DNA from: Mycolicibacterium sarraceniae
GTDB lineage: Bacteria > Actinomycetota > Actinomycetes > Mycobacteriales > Mycobacteriaceae
Assembly (NCBI RefSeq): GCF_010731875.1
Contig: NZ_AP022595.1
Coordinates: forward strand, 3,224,001 to 3,288,000
Direction of reading: 5' to 3'
DNA: 64,000 bases
Shown here: in pieces, positions 19,919-31,494 of the stretch
Position numbering within the stretch: position 1 is the first letter of the stretch
Layout: each line of letters opens with the position of its first letter
Made by a program: the position numbers and the translations under genes
The notes under the pieces: generated by a model
Database searches by the model: none
The model's input: the letters and a program-made list of their open reading frames with translations, nothing else
Told to the model about the DNA's origin: nothing

Positions 19919-20671
19919 GTGGCCGAGACCGCGCCGCTGCGCGTGCAGCTGATCGCCAAGACCGAGTTCCTGGCGCCCGCGGACGTGCCCTGGAGCACCG
20001 ACGCCGACGGCGGACAGGCACTCCTCGAGTTCGCCGGGCGCGCCTGCTATCAGAGCTGGTCCAAGCCGAATCCCCGGACTGCCACCAATGCCTTGTACTT
20101 GAAGCACATCATCGACGTCGGCCATTTCTCGGTGCTCGAGCACGCAACGGTGTCGTTTTACCTCACGGGTATCTCACGGTCGTGTACCCACGAGCTCATC
20201 CGGCACCGGCACTTCTCGTACTCGCAGCTGTCCCAGCGGTACGTGCCCGAGAACGACGCCCAGGTCGTCGTGCCGCCCGGACTGGAAGACGACCCGGAGC
20301 TGCAGCAGATCCTGCTCGAGGCCGCCGACGCCAGCCGCACCGCGTATCTGGAGCTGCTGACCCGCCTGGAGGCAAAATTTGCCGACCAGCCCAACGCCGT
20401 ATTGCGGCGCAAGCAGGCTCGGCAGGCGGCGCGCGCGGTGCTGCCCAACGACACCGAGACCCGCATCGTGGTGAGCGGGAACTACCGGGCCTGGCGGCAT
20501 TTCATCGCGATGCGGGCTAGTGAACACGCCGACGTGGAGATCCGCCGGCTAGCGATCGCCTGCCTGCGTCAGTTGGCTGATGTCGCCCCCGCCGTCTTCG
20601 CCGATTTCGAGATCACCGAGCTGGCGGATGGCACCGAGGTCGCGACATCCCCGCTGGCTACGGAGGCATAG
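19919..20671 (+). CDS. thyX: FAD-dependent thymidylate synthase (ThyX)
   Basis: Makes dTMP from dUMP using FAD/NADPH for reduction, leaving tetrahydrofolate. The product is 250 residues from GTG 19919, the size of the M. tuberculosis enzyme. The ThyX signature RHRx7S is present as [11 protein letters not shown] (residues 95-105), followed by QRYVPE. Another conserved block is [15 protein letters not shown]. It is followed after 24 bases by dapA on the same strand, as in other mycobacteria. Confidence 0.97.
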   Translation: MAETAPLRVQLIAKTEFLAPADVPWSTDADGGQALLEFAGRACYQSWSKPNPRTATNALYLKHIIDVGHFSVLEHATVSFYLTGISRSCTHELIRHRHFSYSQLSQRYVPENDAQVVVPPGLEDDPELQQILLEAADASRTAYLELLTRLEAKFADQPNAVLRRKQARQAARAVLPNDTETRIVVSGNYRAWRHFIAMRASEHADVEIRRLAIACLRQLADVAPAVFADFEITELADGTEVATSPLATEA

Positions 20672-20689
20672 CCGAAGCGGGTAATCTAG

Positions 20690-23260
<2,571 letters not shown>

Positions 23261-23274
<14 letters not shown>

Positions 23275-24253
23275 CGGTCCGCAGCCATCTGACCGCGCGG
23301 TCCCGGTAGGCGCTCAGACCCTTGTATTCGACCATGTCGTCAGGCAATTCGGCCAGCACCGACGCGGTGCGGTCCCGCCACTCGTCGACGGTGGCGATAT
23401 CAGCCAGCGGCAGCATGTAGCTGCGGATCAGGAAGCAGATGGCGCCGGACTCCGCCAGTCGGATCAGGTGCTGGACCTCCACCCGCAGGTGGATCAGCCG
23501 GCCGAACGTCTCGTCGTCGAGCGCGTCGAGGCGGTCGCGGTCGGGCAGCCACTCGGGAAAGGCTTCGGTGGACACATCCAGCCGGCGTCCCACCGTCATC
23601 GACCAGTTGGTGCGCCGGTAGATGTCGTTCGGTGCCAAGCGCATCAGGAACTCTCGGGCTCGGGTGATCACCCCGGTTTCCCGCAGTCGGGGGACCGGGC
23701 CGTGGATCTCCAGGAACGTCATCCCGACGTCGAACCCGAACGACCAACCCGCGGCGAACGTGACTACCCCGGCATCGGCGAACAGGTCGCCGTCGCGCTG
23801 ATCGAGCAGAACGATGTCCTCCTGCACCTGACCCGCGATGTATGCCAGCGGGTCGCAGGGCAGGCTCGACTCGTCGCCGATGGTGAAATCCTGTGTGATA
23901 TCCAGCAGTTCGTTACGCCAATGCCAGGTGTCGCCGTCGCGCGTCAACGACATGCTCGCCGGGTAGGCAGTGGCCATTTCGGTCATCAACGCCACCATGG
24001 TGTCCCAGCAGGCGATCCGCATATGCGGCAGCACCACATGACGGGACGTGTCCGCGGTCAGGATGCGGCGCCGCTCAGCGATTTCGTGGGCGTACTCGCT
24101 GTCGATGTTCACCACCCGCTGGCCCCACTGCCCGGTCGCGGTGGCGACGACACCGCGGGCCGGCGCGATGTTCGTGCTGTAGCGGTAGGAGTCAGCCGTG
24201 TAGGGAAAAGGGAACGTCGCGAGCAGATCCGGTGCCGAGACCAGCCCACTCAT
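23261..24253 (-). CDS. DUF3445 / heme-dependent oxidative N-demethylase family protein
   Basis: The 330-residue product starts at ATG 24253, overlapping the stop of the reductase gene before it; the longer frame lies inside that gene. Diagnostic blocks of DUF3445 proteins: FPFPYTADSYRYSTNIAPA near the start, HMRIACWDTMVAL, then IHGPVPRLRETGVITRAR, TNWSMTVGRRL, and LRVEVQHLIRLAESGAICFL. Characterised relatives are heme subunits that oxidatively demethylate dimethylamine or similar secondary amines, fed by a ferredoxin reductase. The two upstream genes supply exactly such partners. The substrate here is inferred. Confidence 0.85.
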
Positions 24254-25173
24254 AGCTCCAGCTCCACCCGGCCGGACCCGCGCGACACGCAGGCCATCAT
24301 CGAGTCGGCGCGCTCGTCGTCGCTCAGATAGAGGTCGCGGTGTAGCACCTGCCCGGAACGCACCGGCACCCGGCATTCACCGCAGACTCCCTGGTGGCAC
24401 AGGCTCGGCACGGCATGGCCGCGAGCCGTCAACGACTCCAGCAGGGAGACACCCGATTCAACGGTGAAAACATCGCCGCTGCAGGATAACTCGACCTCGA
24501 ATGGGTCGCCGGGCGCCAGCTCGCCGCCGAAGTGCTCGATATGGATGCGGCTGCCAGGCCAGCCCAGCGCTGTGGCGGTGGTGACGACGTCGTCGATGAA
24601 TTGGCTTGGGCCGCACATGTAGGCGTGCGTGCCGAATGGCTGGCCGGCCAGCGCGGAGGACAGCTCGGATAGGAAGGAGGCGCGGTCGGTGAAAAGCGAT
24701 GCGTTGTCGGTGAGGGATCCGATCTCGTCGACATAGGCGCCGCGGCCCTCGCGGTGGACGTAGAGCAAGCGCACGTCTCGATCCCAGCGCCGGGCGCTAC
24801 GCAGGTGCGACACCATCGGGGTGATGCCGATTCCGGCGGCGATCAGCAGGTGTCGCGTGGCGCGCAGCACCGGGGCGAATGCGCTGCGCGGTGGATGGGC
24901 CATGACCGTGTCGCCGACCGCTAAAGCTCGGTGAATCCAGCGGGATCCGCCGCGGCCCTGTGGGCATTCCAGCACCGACACCACGTATTCGTGAGGCGAG
25001 GTGGTCTCGCCGGTCAACGAGTAGGCGTTGGCGCCCTCTGCGCACTGGATCACGATGTGGCTACCCGGCGTGAATGACGGCAACACCTCTCGGCCGGCGC
25101 CGGCCAGGCGCAGGGTCCGGATCCCGGGAACCTGATCGTCGACCGCGACGACCTCCAACGTCAGGGTGGTCAT
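24250..25173 (-). CDS. PDR/VanB-type ferredoxin-NAD(P)H oxidoreductase
   Basis: The 307-residue product has three modules in order: a flavin domain (about 1-100, with GSHIVIQCAEGANAYSLTGE), an NAD(P)H domain (about 100-220, GIGITPMVSHLRSA and AYMCGPSQFIDDV), and a C-terminal plant-type 2Fe-2S domain (SLCHQGVCGECRVPV plus a later Cys in MMACVSRG). It passes electrons from NAD(P)H via flavin to the iron-sulfur cluster and on to an oxygenase. Overlapping start and stop codons on both sides tie it to the DUF3445 subunit and the DmmA-like gene. Confidence 0.9.
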   Translation of the reverse strand: MTTLTLEVVAVDDQVPGIRTLRLAGAGREVLPSFTPGSHIVIQCAEGANAYSLTGETTSPHEYVVSVLECPQGRGGSRWIHRALAVGDTVMAHPPRSAFAPVLRATRHLLIAAGIGITPMVSHLRSARRWDRDVRLLYVHREGRGAYVDEIGSLTDNASLFTDRASFLSELSSALAGQPFGTHAYMCGPSQFIDDVVTTATALGWPGSRIHIEHFGGELAPGDPFEVELSCSGDVFTVESGVSLLESLTARGHAVPSLCHQGVCGECRVPVRSGQVLHRDLYLSDDERADSMMACVSRGSGRVELEL

Positions 25174-25688
25174 GACGGGTCAGCGCGGGTCGCGAACCCG
25201 AGATGGGCACCGAGCCGGCGGGAGACGTGGTGGTAGACGAACAACTGGCGCCGGCAGCCGGGGCAGCAGACCTCGTCGGCCAGTCCCACGGGCGCAGTCG
25301 TGGTGGTCCGGCAGTGCGGGCAATAGATCTCGCGGGTGGCGACTTCGGTACTGGCGACGGTGATCTCGTCGTCACCGGCGCCCAGTTCCAGTGCGCGGGC
25401 ACGGACCCGAAGGCAGGCATGGGCGGGGCCGGCCAGCAGCAGCCGCCAGCCGACGAGAGCATCGGCGAGATCTGCGTCCAGCGCACGGCATGCCTCGGCA
25501 GTATCGGCGACCAGATGCACCCGAGGCTCAGCGCTGATCTCGGCGATCCACCCTCTGGCGATCTCGGCGGCGTCGGCACCGATCGCCAGCACTGTGTACT
25601 GGCGGCCGGTCAGATCGGGCCTCGGACAAGCGGGTTCGACGGCCCAGGACGGGACGCTGGTGAGGTCCAGATCGGGTGTCATCGTCAC
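25170..25688 (-). CDS. DmmA-like subunit (dimethylamine monooxygenase-type)
   Basis: First gene of the operon; 172 residues. The N-terminal two thirds look like a small alpha/beta domain (QYTVLAIGADAAEIARGW, DALVGWRLLLAGPAHACLRV). The C-terminus carries a zinc-ribbon-like or rubredoxin-like cluster, IYCPHCRT with 16 residues to CCPGCRRQ. This architecture next to a DUF3445 protein and a PDR reductase is that of DmmA in dimethylamine monooxygenase operons. It may carry electrons or stabilise the complex; its exact role is not visible. Confidence 0.75.
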   Translation of the reverse strand: MTMTPDLDLTSVPSWAVEPACPRPDLTGRQYTVLAIGADAAEIARGWIAEISAEPRVHLVADTAEACRALDADLADALVGWRLLLAGPAHACLRVRARALELGAGDDEITVASTEVATREIYCPHCRTTTTAPVGLADEVCCPGCRRQLFVYHHVSRRLGAHLGFATRADPS

Positions 25689-25699
25689 CCGATGGTATG

Positions 25700-26515
25700 T
25701 CAGCGCTTGTTGGTGTACCCGGCGTCGACGGGCAGCGTGACCCCGGTGACGTACCGTCCAGCGCCGGAAACCAGGTAGTACACCGCGTTGGCGACGTCCT
25801 CGGGTTCCAGCGTCTGCACCGGCAGCGCGTTGCTCATGTCGGGGCCGCCCTGCATCTGCTGGGCGAAGCCCTCCAGCCAGGATCGGGTGAACTCGTTGTC
25901 GATCATGGGTGTGTTTACCCCGGCGGGGTGCACCGAGTTGACCCGGATATTGAATGCCGCAAGGAAATTCGCGTATGCCCGCATCAGGCCGACCACACCG
26001 TGTTTGGCGACCGTATAACCCAGCGACCCGGCGACGGGGGCGCCGATGCCGACCAGTCCGGCCACCGAGCTGGTCAGCACGATCGCGCCGCCGTCGCCCT
26101 GCTTGATCATCGGCTTCATCGCCACGTCAACGGTGTGATAAACGCCGGTCAGATTCACGTCGATGACGTCCTGCCAGGCACCGTCATCGGCCATCGGGGC
26201 GATACCGGCGTTGGCGATCACGATGTCGAGCCGGCCCAGTTCCTCGATGCCCTGGTACACGGCTGCCTTGAGCGCCGACCGGTCCCGGACGTCGGCCTCG
26301 CGGGCGATGATGCGCGCGCCGAGGTCCTCGACGAGCTTGACCGTGGCGGCCATGTCCTCGGGGGTGGCCAGCGGGTAGGGCACGCTGGCGATCTGATCGC
26401 ACAGATCCACCGCGATGATGTTGGCACCCTCCGAGGCCAGTTTCACCGCGTGCGCGCGACCCTGGCCGCGGGCGGCACCGGTGATCAGCGCGACTTTGCC
26501 GTCAAGTTCACCCAT
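25700..26515 (-). CDS. mycofactocin-coupled SDR family oxidoreductase (Rv2750-like)
   Basis: The 271-residue short-chain dehydrogenase has cofactor loop [16 protein letters not shown] motif in VIANAGIAP, catalytic Ser in [11 protein letters not shown], and YTVAKHG (Tyr-x-x-x-Lys). Insertions such as the [14 protein letters not shown] segment before the second cofactor contact are typical of actinobacterial SDRs that hold NAD tightly and use mycofactocin as external acceptor. It matches Rv2750 in position. The stop lies 11 bases before the start of the DmmA-like gene, so it may be co-transcribed with the N-demethylase operon. Alcohol substrate unknown. Confidence 0.88.
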   Translation of the reverse strand: MGELDGKVALITGAARGQGRAHAVKLASEGANIIAVDLCDQIASVPYPLATPEDMAATVKLVEDLGARIIAREADVRDRSALKAAVYQGIEELGRLDIVIANAGIAPMADDGAWQDVIDVNLTGVYHTVDVAMKPMIKQGDGGAIVLTSSVAGLVGIGAPVAGSLGYTVAKHGVVGLMRAYANFLAAFNIRVNSVHPAGVNTPMIDNEFTRSWLEGFAQQMQGGPDMSNALPVQTLEPEDVANAVYYLVSGAGRYVTGVTLPVDAGYTNKR

Positions 26516-26518
26516 GGC

Positions 26519-26833
26519 TTAGGGGCGGACCTGTCCCTTGGCCGGATCGCCGGCCGGGATGGGCTGCAGCATCTTGATGTCGGGTGCGCCGTCGAGGTGC
26601 TCGCCGATCGCGCCGAACAGAGCCGTCACGCCAGGCGCGGTGCTGTGGTTTTTGAGCGCCTCCTCGTCGGCCCACTGCTCGACGAACACAAACGTCTTAT
26701 CGCCTTCGTGGACCGCATACAGGTCGCAACCAGGCTCTTCATGGACCGCCGCGACGGCCGTCTTGCAGGCCTCACGCACAGCGTCGACGGATTCAGGCCT
26801 GACGGTGAAGCTGGCAACGACGACGACGGGCAT
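26519..26833 (-). CDS. antibiotic biosynthesis monooxygenase (ABM) domain protein (Rv2749-like)
   Basis: The 104-residue ferredoxin-like ABM protein reads MPVVVVASFTVRPESVDAV, EEPGCDLYAVHEGDKTFVFV and EQWADEEALKNHSTAPG, with the usual central histidine. Such proteins are dimers acting as cofactor-free oxygenases or heme/quinone-binding proteins. It is three bases upstream of the SDR gene on the same strand, the same pairing as Rv2749-Rv2750, so it is probably co-expressed. The intergenic stretch to ftsK (26834-27031) must hold divergent promoters. Confidence 0.88.
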   Translation of the reverse strand: MPVVVVASFTVRPESVDAVREACKTAVAAVHEEPGCDLYAVHEGDKTFVFVEQWADEEALKNHSTAPGVTALFGAIGEHLDGAPDIKMLQPIPAGDPAKGQVRP

Positions 26834-27031
26834 GAGCGAGCTCCTCGAAAGTAGGTGTGACGGGGCTTACGTTAGCCGTGCTTCGTATCGGCGCACGACG
26901 GGGTCCCGGCGAGGGGTGTGAGGGCCGCATAATCGGCCGCTGCCGGCCTTTGTCGCAGTCTGGCAACGACGCGCAGTGTTACGGGTGTTGTGGGTGGTGC
27001 AGATGGGGTAATTGCGACTAGGCTTGCCCGC

Positions 27032-29554
27032 ATGGCGAACAAGACGGCCGCTCGCTCAAGCGCGCGAACGACCAGGTCAAAGGGTACGTCGCGACCGGCA
27101 AAGCCGGCTGCGCGGCGCAAGCCCGCCAAGAAGCGCACCTCCTCGCCAGTCGCCACCGCCGCAGTAGCCTCCGGGCGGGCTGCGCGGGCGACCTGGCTGA
27201 TGTTGGCCAAGGGGGCCGGCTCGACCGCCCGATCGGTCGGTCGGGCTGGTGACATCGAGCCCGGTCATCGTCGCGACGGGATAGCGCTCGGGTTGCTGGC
27301 CGTCGCGGTCGTGATCGCCGCCAGTTCGTGGTTCGACGCCGCCCGCCCGGTGGGGGCCTGGACTGACTCGGTGCTGCGCACGCTCGTCGGTGGGGCGGTA
27401 GTGCTACTGCCTGTCGCCATCGCTGTCATCGCCGTGTCGCTGATGCGCTCCGAACCCAACCCCGACGCCCGCCCGCGGCTGATCCTGGGCTGCGCCATGA
27501 TCGCGCTGCCGGTGCTGGGCCTGTGGCATCTGTGGTCGGGTGCCCCGCAGGATCCGGCCGCCCGGCAGCGTGCCGCCGGTTTCATCGGCTTCGCGATCGG
27601 TGGACCGCTATCCGACGGGTTGTCCGCGTGGATCGCCACGCCGCTGCTGATCATCGCCGCACTGTTCGGCGTGCTGCTGCTGACGGGCACCACGATTCGC
27701 GAAGTGCCCGAGACGCTCTACGCTATGTTCAGCACCCGCGGCCGTTATGACGAGGACGACGAGTACGACGAGGAGTGCGACGAACCTGAGGCCGTCGAAC
27801 CTGCTGAGCCAGAAGACTTCTCCGATGGTTACTACGACGACCCGCGGTCCTACACCGTCGACGAGGCGCCCACCTGGCCGGGGGCGAAGGGGCCGGTAGG
27901 TACGCCGCTGGACAACTATCCGCTGGAAGAGGATGCGCCGACGGCGCCCGAGCCGGTCAAAGCTCGGCGCAAGAAGTCGGTGCCCACGCCGGACGCCGTC
28001 ATCGATGACGCACCCAAGCAAGACACCAAGGTTCTCGATCGGGTGGTCGAAGGGCCCTACACCCTGCCCTCGCTGGATCTCCTGGTGGCCGGTGACCCGC
28101 CGAAACGCCGCAGCCCCGCCAATGACCACATGGTGGAACGGATTTCGTCGGTCCTGCAGCAGTTCAAGGTCGATGCGTCGGTGACGGGCTGCACCAGAGG
28201 GCCGACTGTCACCCGTTACGAGGTCGAGCTCGGACCCGGCGTCAAGGTCGAGAAAATCACTGCGCTGCAACGCAATATCGCCTATGCGGTGGCCACCGAA
28301 AGCGTCCGGATCCTGGCACCGATCCCGGGTAAGTCGGCCGTCGGCATCGAGGTGCCCAACACCGACCGCGAAACGGTCCGTCTTGCGGACGTTCTCACCG
28401 CGCCGTCGACCCGCGGCGACCATCGCCCGTTGGTGATCGGGTTGGGCAAGGACATCGAGGGCCACTTCGTCTCGGCCAACCTGGCCGATATGCCACACCT
28501 GCTGGTGGCCGGCTCGACCGGCTCGGGCAAGTCCAGCTTCGTCAACTCGATGCTGGTCTCGCTGCTGGCCCGTGCCACCCCTGAAGAAGTGCGGATGATC
28601 CTCATCGACCCGAAGATGGTGGAACTCACGCCGTATGAGGGCATTCCGCACCTCATCACGCCGATCATCACCCAACCCAAGAAGGCCGCCGCAGCGCTGG
28701 CTTGGCTGGTCGAGGAGATGGAACAGCGCTACCAGGACATGCAGGCCTCGCGGGTGCGTCACATCAAGGATTTCAACGCCAAGGTGCGCTCCGGGGAGAT
28801 CACCGCGCCCCTGGGCAGCCAGCGGGTGTACAAGCCTTACCCGCTGATCCTGGCCGTCGTCGACGAGCTAGCCGACCTGATGATGACCGCACCGCGTGAC
28901 GTCGAAGAAGCGATCGTGCGGATCACGCAGAAGGCCCGCGCGGCCGGTATCCACCTGGTTCTGGCCACGCAGCGGCCATCAGTCGACGTCGTCACCGGCC
29001 TGATCAAGACCAACGTGCCGTCCCGGTTGTCGTTTGCGACGTCGTCGCTGACCGACAGCCGAGTGATCCTCGACCAGCCGGGCGCGGAGAAGCTGATCGG
29101 CATGGGCGACGGCTTGTTCCTGCCGATGGGCGCAGGCAAGCCGGAGCGGCTGCAGGGCGCCTACGTCAGCGACGAGGAGATCCAGGCCGTCGTGCAGGCC
29201 TGTAAGGACCAGGCCGAGCCCGAATACACCGAGGGCGTCACCGCCGCCAAGCCGACCGGAGAGCGCACCGACGTCGACCCCGATATCGGCGACGATATGG
29301 ACGTCTTCCTGCAGGCCGTCGAGCTGGTGGTGTCATCGCAATTCGGGTCGACGTCGATGCTGCAGCGCAAACTGCGGGTCGGATTCGCCAAGGCTGGTCG
29401 TCTGATGGACCTGATGGAGACCCGCAACATCGTCGGGCCCTCGGAGGGATCCAAGGCCCGCGAGGTGCTGGTCAAGCCCGAGGAGCTGGCCGGCACGCTC
29501 ATGCTGATCCGTGGTGGCTCCGCCGACGATGATGATGACGACGACGACTTCTAG
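27032..29554 (+). CDS. ftsK: DNA translocase FtsK
   Basis: Pumps chromosomal DNA through the division septum. ATG 27032 (MANKTAARSSART) was chosen over 26990; the product is 840 residues. A basic N-terminus precedes four hydrophobic spans between about residues 80 and 225 (GIALGLLAVAVVIAASSWF to LLIIAALFGVLLLTG). An acidic/proline linker follows to about 380 (YDEDDEYDEECDEPE). The motor domain contains TRYEVELGPGVKVEKI, Walker A GSTGSGKS near 494, LILAVVDELADLMM (Walker B) and ATQRPSVDVVTGLIK. A C-terminal gamma winged helix (LQRKLRVGFAKAGRLMD) should read polar DNA motifs. The protein ends in an acidic run of Asp. Confidence 0.97.
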   Translation: MANKTAARSSARTTRSKGTSRPAKPAARRKPAKKRTSSPVATAAVASGRAARATWLMLAKGAGSTARSVGRAGDIEPGHRRDGIALGLLAVAVVIAASSWFDAARPVGAWTDSVLRTLVGGAVVLLPVAIAVIAVSLMRSEPNPDARPRLILGCAMIALPVLGLWHLWSGAPQDPAARQRAAGFIGFAIGGPLSDGLSAWIATPLLIIAALFGVLLLTGTTIREVPETLYAMFSTRGRYDEDDEYDEECDEPEAVEPAEPEDFSDGYYDDPRSYTVDEAPTWPGAKGPVGTPLDNYPLEEDAPTAPEPVKARRKKSVPTPDAVIDDAPKQDTKVLDRVVEGPYTLPSLDLLVAGDPPKRRSPANDHMVERISSVLQQFKVDASVTGCTRGPTVTRYEVELGPGVKVEKITALQRNIAYAVATESVRILAPIPGKSAVGIEVPNTDRETVRLADVLTAPSTRGDHRPLVIGLGKDIEGHFVSANLADMPHLLVAGSTGSGKSSFVNSMLVSLLARATPEEVRMILIDPKMVELTPYEGIPHLITPIITQPKKAAAALAWLVEEMEQRYQDMQASRVRHIKDFNAKVRSGEITAPLGSQRVYKPYPLILAVVDELADLMMTAPRDVEEAIVRITQKARAAGIHLVLATQRPSVDVVTGLIKTNVPSRLSFATSSLTDSRVILDQPGAEKLIGMGDGLFLPMGAGKPERLQGAYVSDEEIQAVVQACKDQAEPEYTEGVTAAKPTGERTDVDPDIGDDMDVFLQAVELVVSSQFGSTSMLQRKLRVGFAKAGRLMDLMETRNIVGPSEGSKAREVLVKPEELAGTLMLIRGGSADDDDDDDDF

Positions 29555-29560
29555 CCGGCG

Positions 29561-30061
29561 TCAGAGCGTGAGTAGCATCCGGGTGTTGCCGAGGATGTTG
29601 GGCTTCACGTACGACAGGTCGAGGAACTCCGCGACACCGATGTCGTAGGAGCGGCACATCTCCTCGTAGACCTCGGAGGTGACGGGCGTGCCCTCGATCT
29701 CGGCGAAGCCGTGCCGGGTGAAGAACTCCGTCTCGAACGTCAGCACGAACAGCCGCTGTAGTTGCAGCTCACGGGCTACCGTCAGCAGCTGGTCGACGAT
29801 CGCGTGCCCGATACCGCGCCCTTTGACCTTCGGGTTGACGGCGACAGTGCGCACCTCGCCCAGGTCGGCCCACAGCACGTGTAGCGCTCCGCACCCCACG
29901 ACCTCGTCGTCGAGCACGGCCACCCAGAATTCCTGGACCGCCTCGTAGAGCGTGACCAGGTTCTTCTCCAGCAGGATCCGGCCTGCGTAGGTGTCGACCA
30001 GACGCTTGATATCGGGGACATCCGAGGTGCGGGCACGGCGGACGACGACATCAGGACTCAC
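29561..30061 (-). CDS. argA: amino-acid N-acetyltransferase (GNAT, ArgA-like; Rv2747-type)
   Basis: The 166-residue GNAT protein starts at GTG 30061 (VSPDVVVRRARTSDVPDI). The acetyl-CoA site is VAVNPKVKGRGIGHAIVDQL, and the C-terminal part has FFTRHGFAEIEGTPVTSEVY. M. tuberculosis Rv2747, in the same place beside ftsK, is the single-domain N-acetylglutamate synthase that starts arginine biosynthesis. This protein has the same length class and lacks the amino-acid-kinase domain of E. coli ArgA. Convergent with ftsK with a 6-base gap. Confidence 0.85.
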   Translation of the reverse strand: MSPDVVVRRARTSDVPDIKRLVDTYAGRILLEKNLVTLYEAVQEFWVAVLDDEVVGCGALHVLWADLGEVRTVAVNPKVKGRGIGHAIVDQLLTVARELQLQRLFVLTFETEFFTRHGFAEIEGTPVTSEVYEEMCRSYDIGVAEFLDLSYVKPNILGNTRMLLTL

Positions 30062-30115
30062 GGGTGCAGAGTATCGGGCGTCGGGCCCCTTGCCGCCAAC
30101 CGATATTCTGGTGCC

Positions 30116-30721
30116 GTGTCGGGACAACCCCAGAGCGGTCCAGTGGTCCCGCGTGTGCGAGTGGCCAACGTCGCCAACCTGCTTACGGGGGTCCGGCTCG
30201 TCCTGGTCCCGATTTTCCTGCTTGCCCTCTTTGCCGGTAATGGTCACGAAAGTGGTTACCGGATAACGGCTTTCGCCATATTTGCGGTGGCGGTCATCAC
30301 CGATCGCTTCGATGGTGCGCTGGCCCGGACCTACGGGATGGTCACCGAGTTCGGCAAGCTCGCCGACCCGATCGCCGACAAGATGCTCATTGGGGCCGCG
30401 CTGATCGGCTTGTCGATGCTCGGTGACGTCCCCTGGTGGGTGACGGTGGTGATCCTGGTCCGTGAGCTGGGCATCACAGTGCTGCGGCTGGTGGTGCTGC
30501 GCCACGGAGTGATTCCGGCCGGCCGCGGGGGCAAGCTCAAGACCCTGGTGCAGGCCGTCGCGATCGGACTGTTCGTGCTGCCACTGCACAACTGGTCATC
30601 GCCCTGGCTGACCGTGGCGTGGGCGATCATGTGGGCCGCGGTCGTGCTCACGGTGCTCACCGGTATCGACTACGTGGTGTGCGCGGTCAAGGACTCCCGT
30701 GAGAGATCCGCTGGTCGGTGA
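30116..30721 (+). CDS. pgsA: CDP-diacylglycerol-glycerol-3-phosphate 3-phosphatidyltransferase family protein
   Basis: Membrane enzyme of the CDP-alcohol phosphatidyltransferase family; 201 residues with about five membrane spans. The family signature DGxxARxxxxxxxxGxxxDxxxD is visible as DGALARTYGMVTEFGKLADP followed by IADK. It starts at GTG 30116. It is in the pgsA3 (Rv2746c) position next to clgR and probably makes phosphatidylglycerophosphate for cardiolipin/PG synthesis; the exact substrate among paralogues is not certain. The broken cinA piece starts inside its 3' end. Confidence 0.9.
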   Translation: MSGQPQSGPVVPRVRVANVANLLTGVRLVLVPIFLLALFAGNGHESGYRITAFAIFAVAVITDRFDGALARTYGMVTEFGKLADPIADKMLIGAALIGLSMLGDVPWWVTVVILVRELGITVLRLVVLRHGVIPAGRGGKLKTLVQAVAIGLFVLPLHNWSSPWLTVAWAIMWAAVVLTVLTGIDYVVCAVKDSRERSAGR

Positions 30722-30976
30722 TGCCGCCCGCGCGCTGGTCGCACGCGGTCAAACGGTCGCCACCGCGGAATCGCTGACCGGCGGGCTGACCGGGGTCGCA
30801 GGCCCGGAACCCCACGGCGGGTATCCGGTCGGCACGGTCTACCTCGGACTGGCCGGTCCGGGGCGGGGCCTACCGAGGTCGCTGAGCTGCGGTTGGATGG
30901 CTCCCGCTGGGAGATCCGGCTGGCTGCGGCGCGTCAGGCCATCGACCGGCTGTCCGGCCTGGTCGAGCGAACCTGA
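30699..30976 (+). pseudogene. cinA: CinA C-terminal (nicotinamide-nucleotide amidase) domain, decayed
   Basis: From a GTG at 30699 the frame gives DAARALVARGQTVATAESLT, the start of the CinA C-terminal domain. It jumps straight to GVAGPEPHGGYPVGTVYLGL, which normally lies some 70 residues later, so the middle has been deleted. After GLAGPG the frame slips; another frame continues TEVAELRLDGSRWEIRLAAA and ARQAIDRLSGLVERT to a TGA at 30976, the normal C-terminus. Intact CinA domains deamidate nicotinamide mononucleotide. This copy lacks core residues and cannot be functional. Confidence 0.8.
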
Positions 30977-30984
30977 GGTTTCCT

Positions 30985-31010
30985 GGGAACCAAATCGCCG
31001 CTTCGCGGCG
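30985..31010 (+). promoter_or_regulatory. hairpin and ECF-like -35 element upstream of clgR
   Basis: GGGAAC at 30985-30990 resembles the -35 box of mycobacterial SigE/SigH-type promoters. It is followed by a perfect CGCCGC-TTC-GCGGCG hairpin (30996-31010) and then CGTTG. The spacing to GTT is a few bases longer than the usual 15-17, so the hairpin could instead terminate the pgsA/cinA transcript. clgR-psp promoters are SigE-controlled in M. tuberculosis. Confidence 0.35.
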
Positions 31011-31048
31011 TTGCAGTAGGTGTTGCAACTCTTGGAGAGGACAGCTCG

Positions 31049-31384
31049 ATGGCCGTACTGCTGCGTGAGGTGATCGGCGACGTACTTCGTGACGCCCGTA
31101 CTTCGCAGGGACGCACCCTTCGCGAGGTGTCCGATTCGGCCCGTGTCAGCCTCGGTTACCTGTCCGAGGTGGAGCGTGGCCGCAAGGAAGCCTCCAGTGA
31201 ATTACTCAGTGCGATCTGCACCGCACTCGCTGTCCCGCTGTCGCGGGTGCTGACCGATGCGGGTGAGAAAATGGCCGACCGTGAGCGCATTGCCCGGTTG
31301 ACCGCCGTGCCGGCTACCGACAGCGTGATCGACGTCGCCACGAAGGTGGTCATCCCGCATCCCGTTGCGATGGCGGTCGCCTGA
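31049..31384 (+). CDS. clgR: transcriptional regulator ClgR
   Basis: The 111-residue XRE-type regulator has a helix-turn-helix about residues 12-66, with [20 protein letters not shown] and [20 protein letters not shown]. In mycobacteria ClgR activates clp protease, htrA-like and psp genes after envelope stress and is itself a Clp substrate; the short non-polar C-terminus (PVAMAVA) fits a degradation tag. A GGAGAGG ribosome site precedes the ATG. It heads the clgR-pspA-pspM cluster. Confidence 0.93.
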   Translation: MAVLLREVIGDVLRDARTSQGRTLREVSDSARVSLGYLSEVERGRKEASSELLSAICTALAVPLSRVLTDAGEKMADRERIARLTAVPATDSVIDVATKVVIPHPVAMAVA

Positions 31385-31494
31385 CCCTGTCCGGGGGTGG
31401 ATGCCCTCAGAGGTGTGTGCTGGCATCGTGAACCGATAAGTTGGGCACCAACGACCACCACATTGCGGCACTCGACACGAAGGCGGGGCAACTG

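Noticed and set aside
27608..28762. 384-codon minus-strand frame inside ftsK
   Set aside because: Antisense shadow of a well-conserved gene; no family resemblance.
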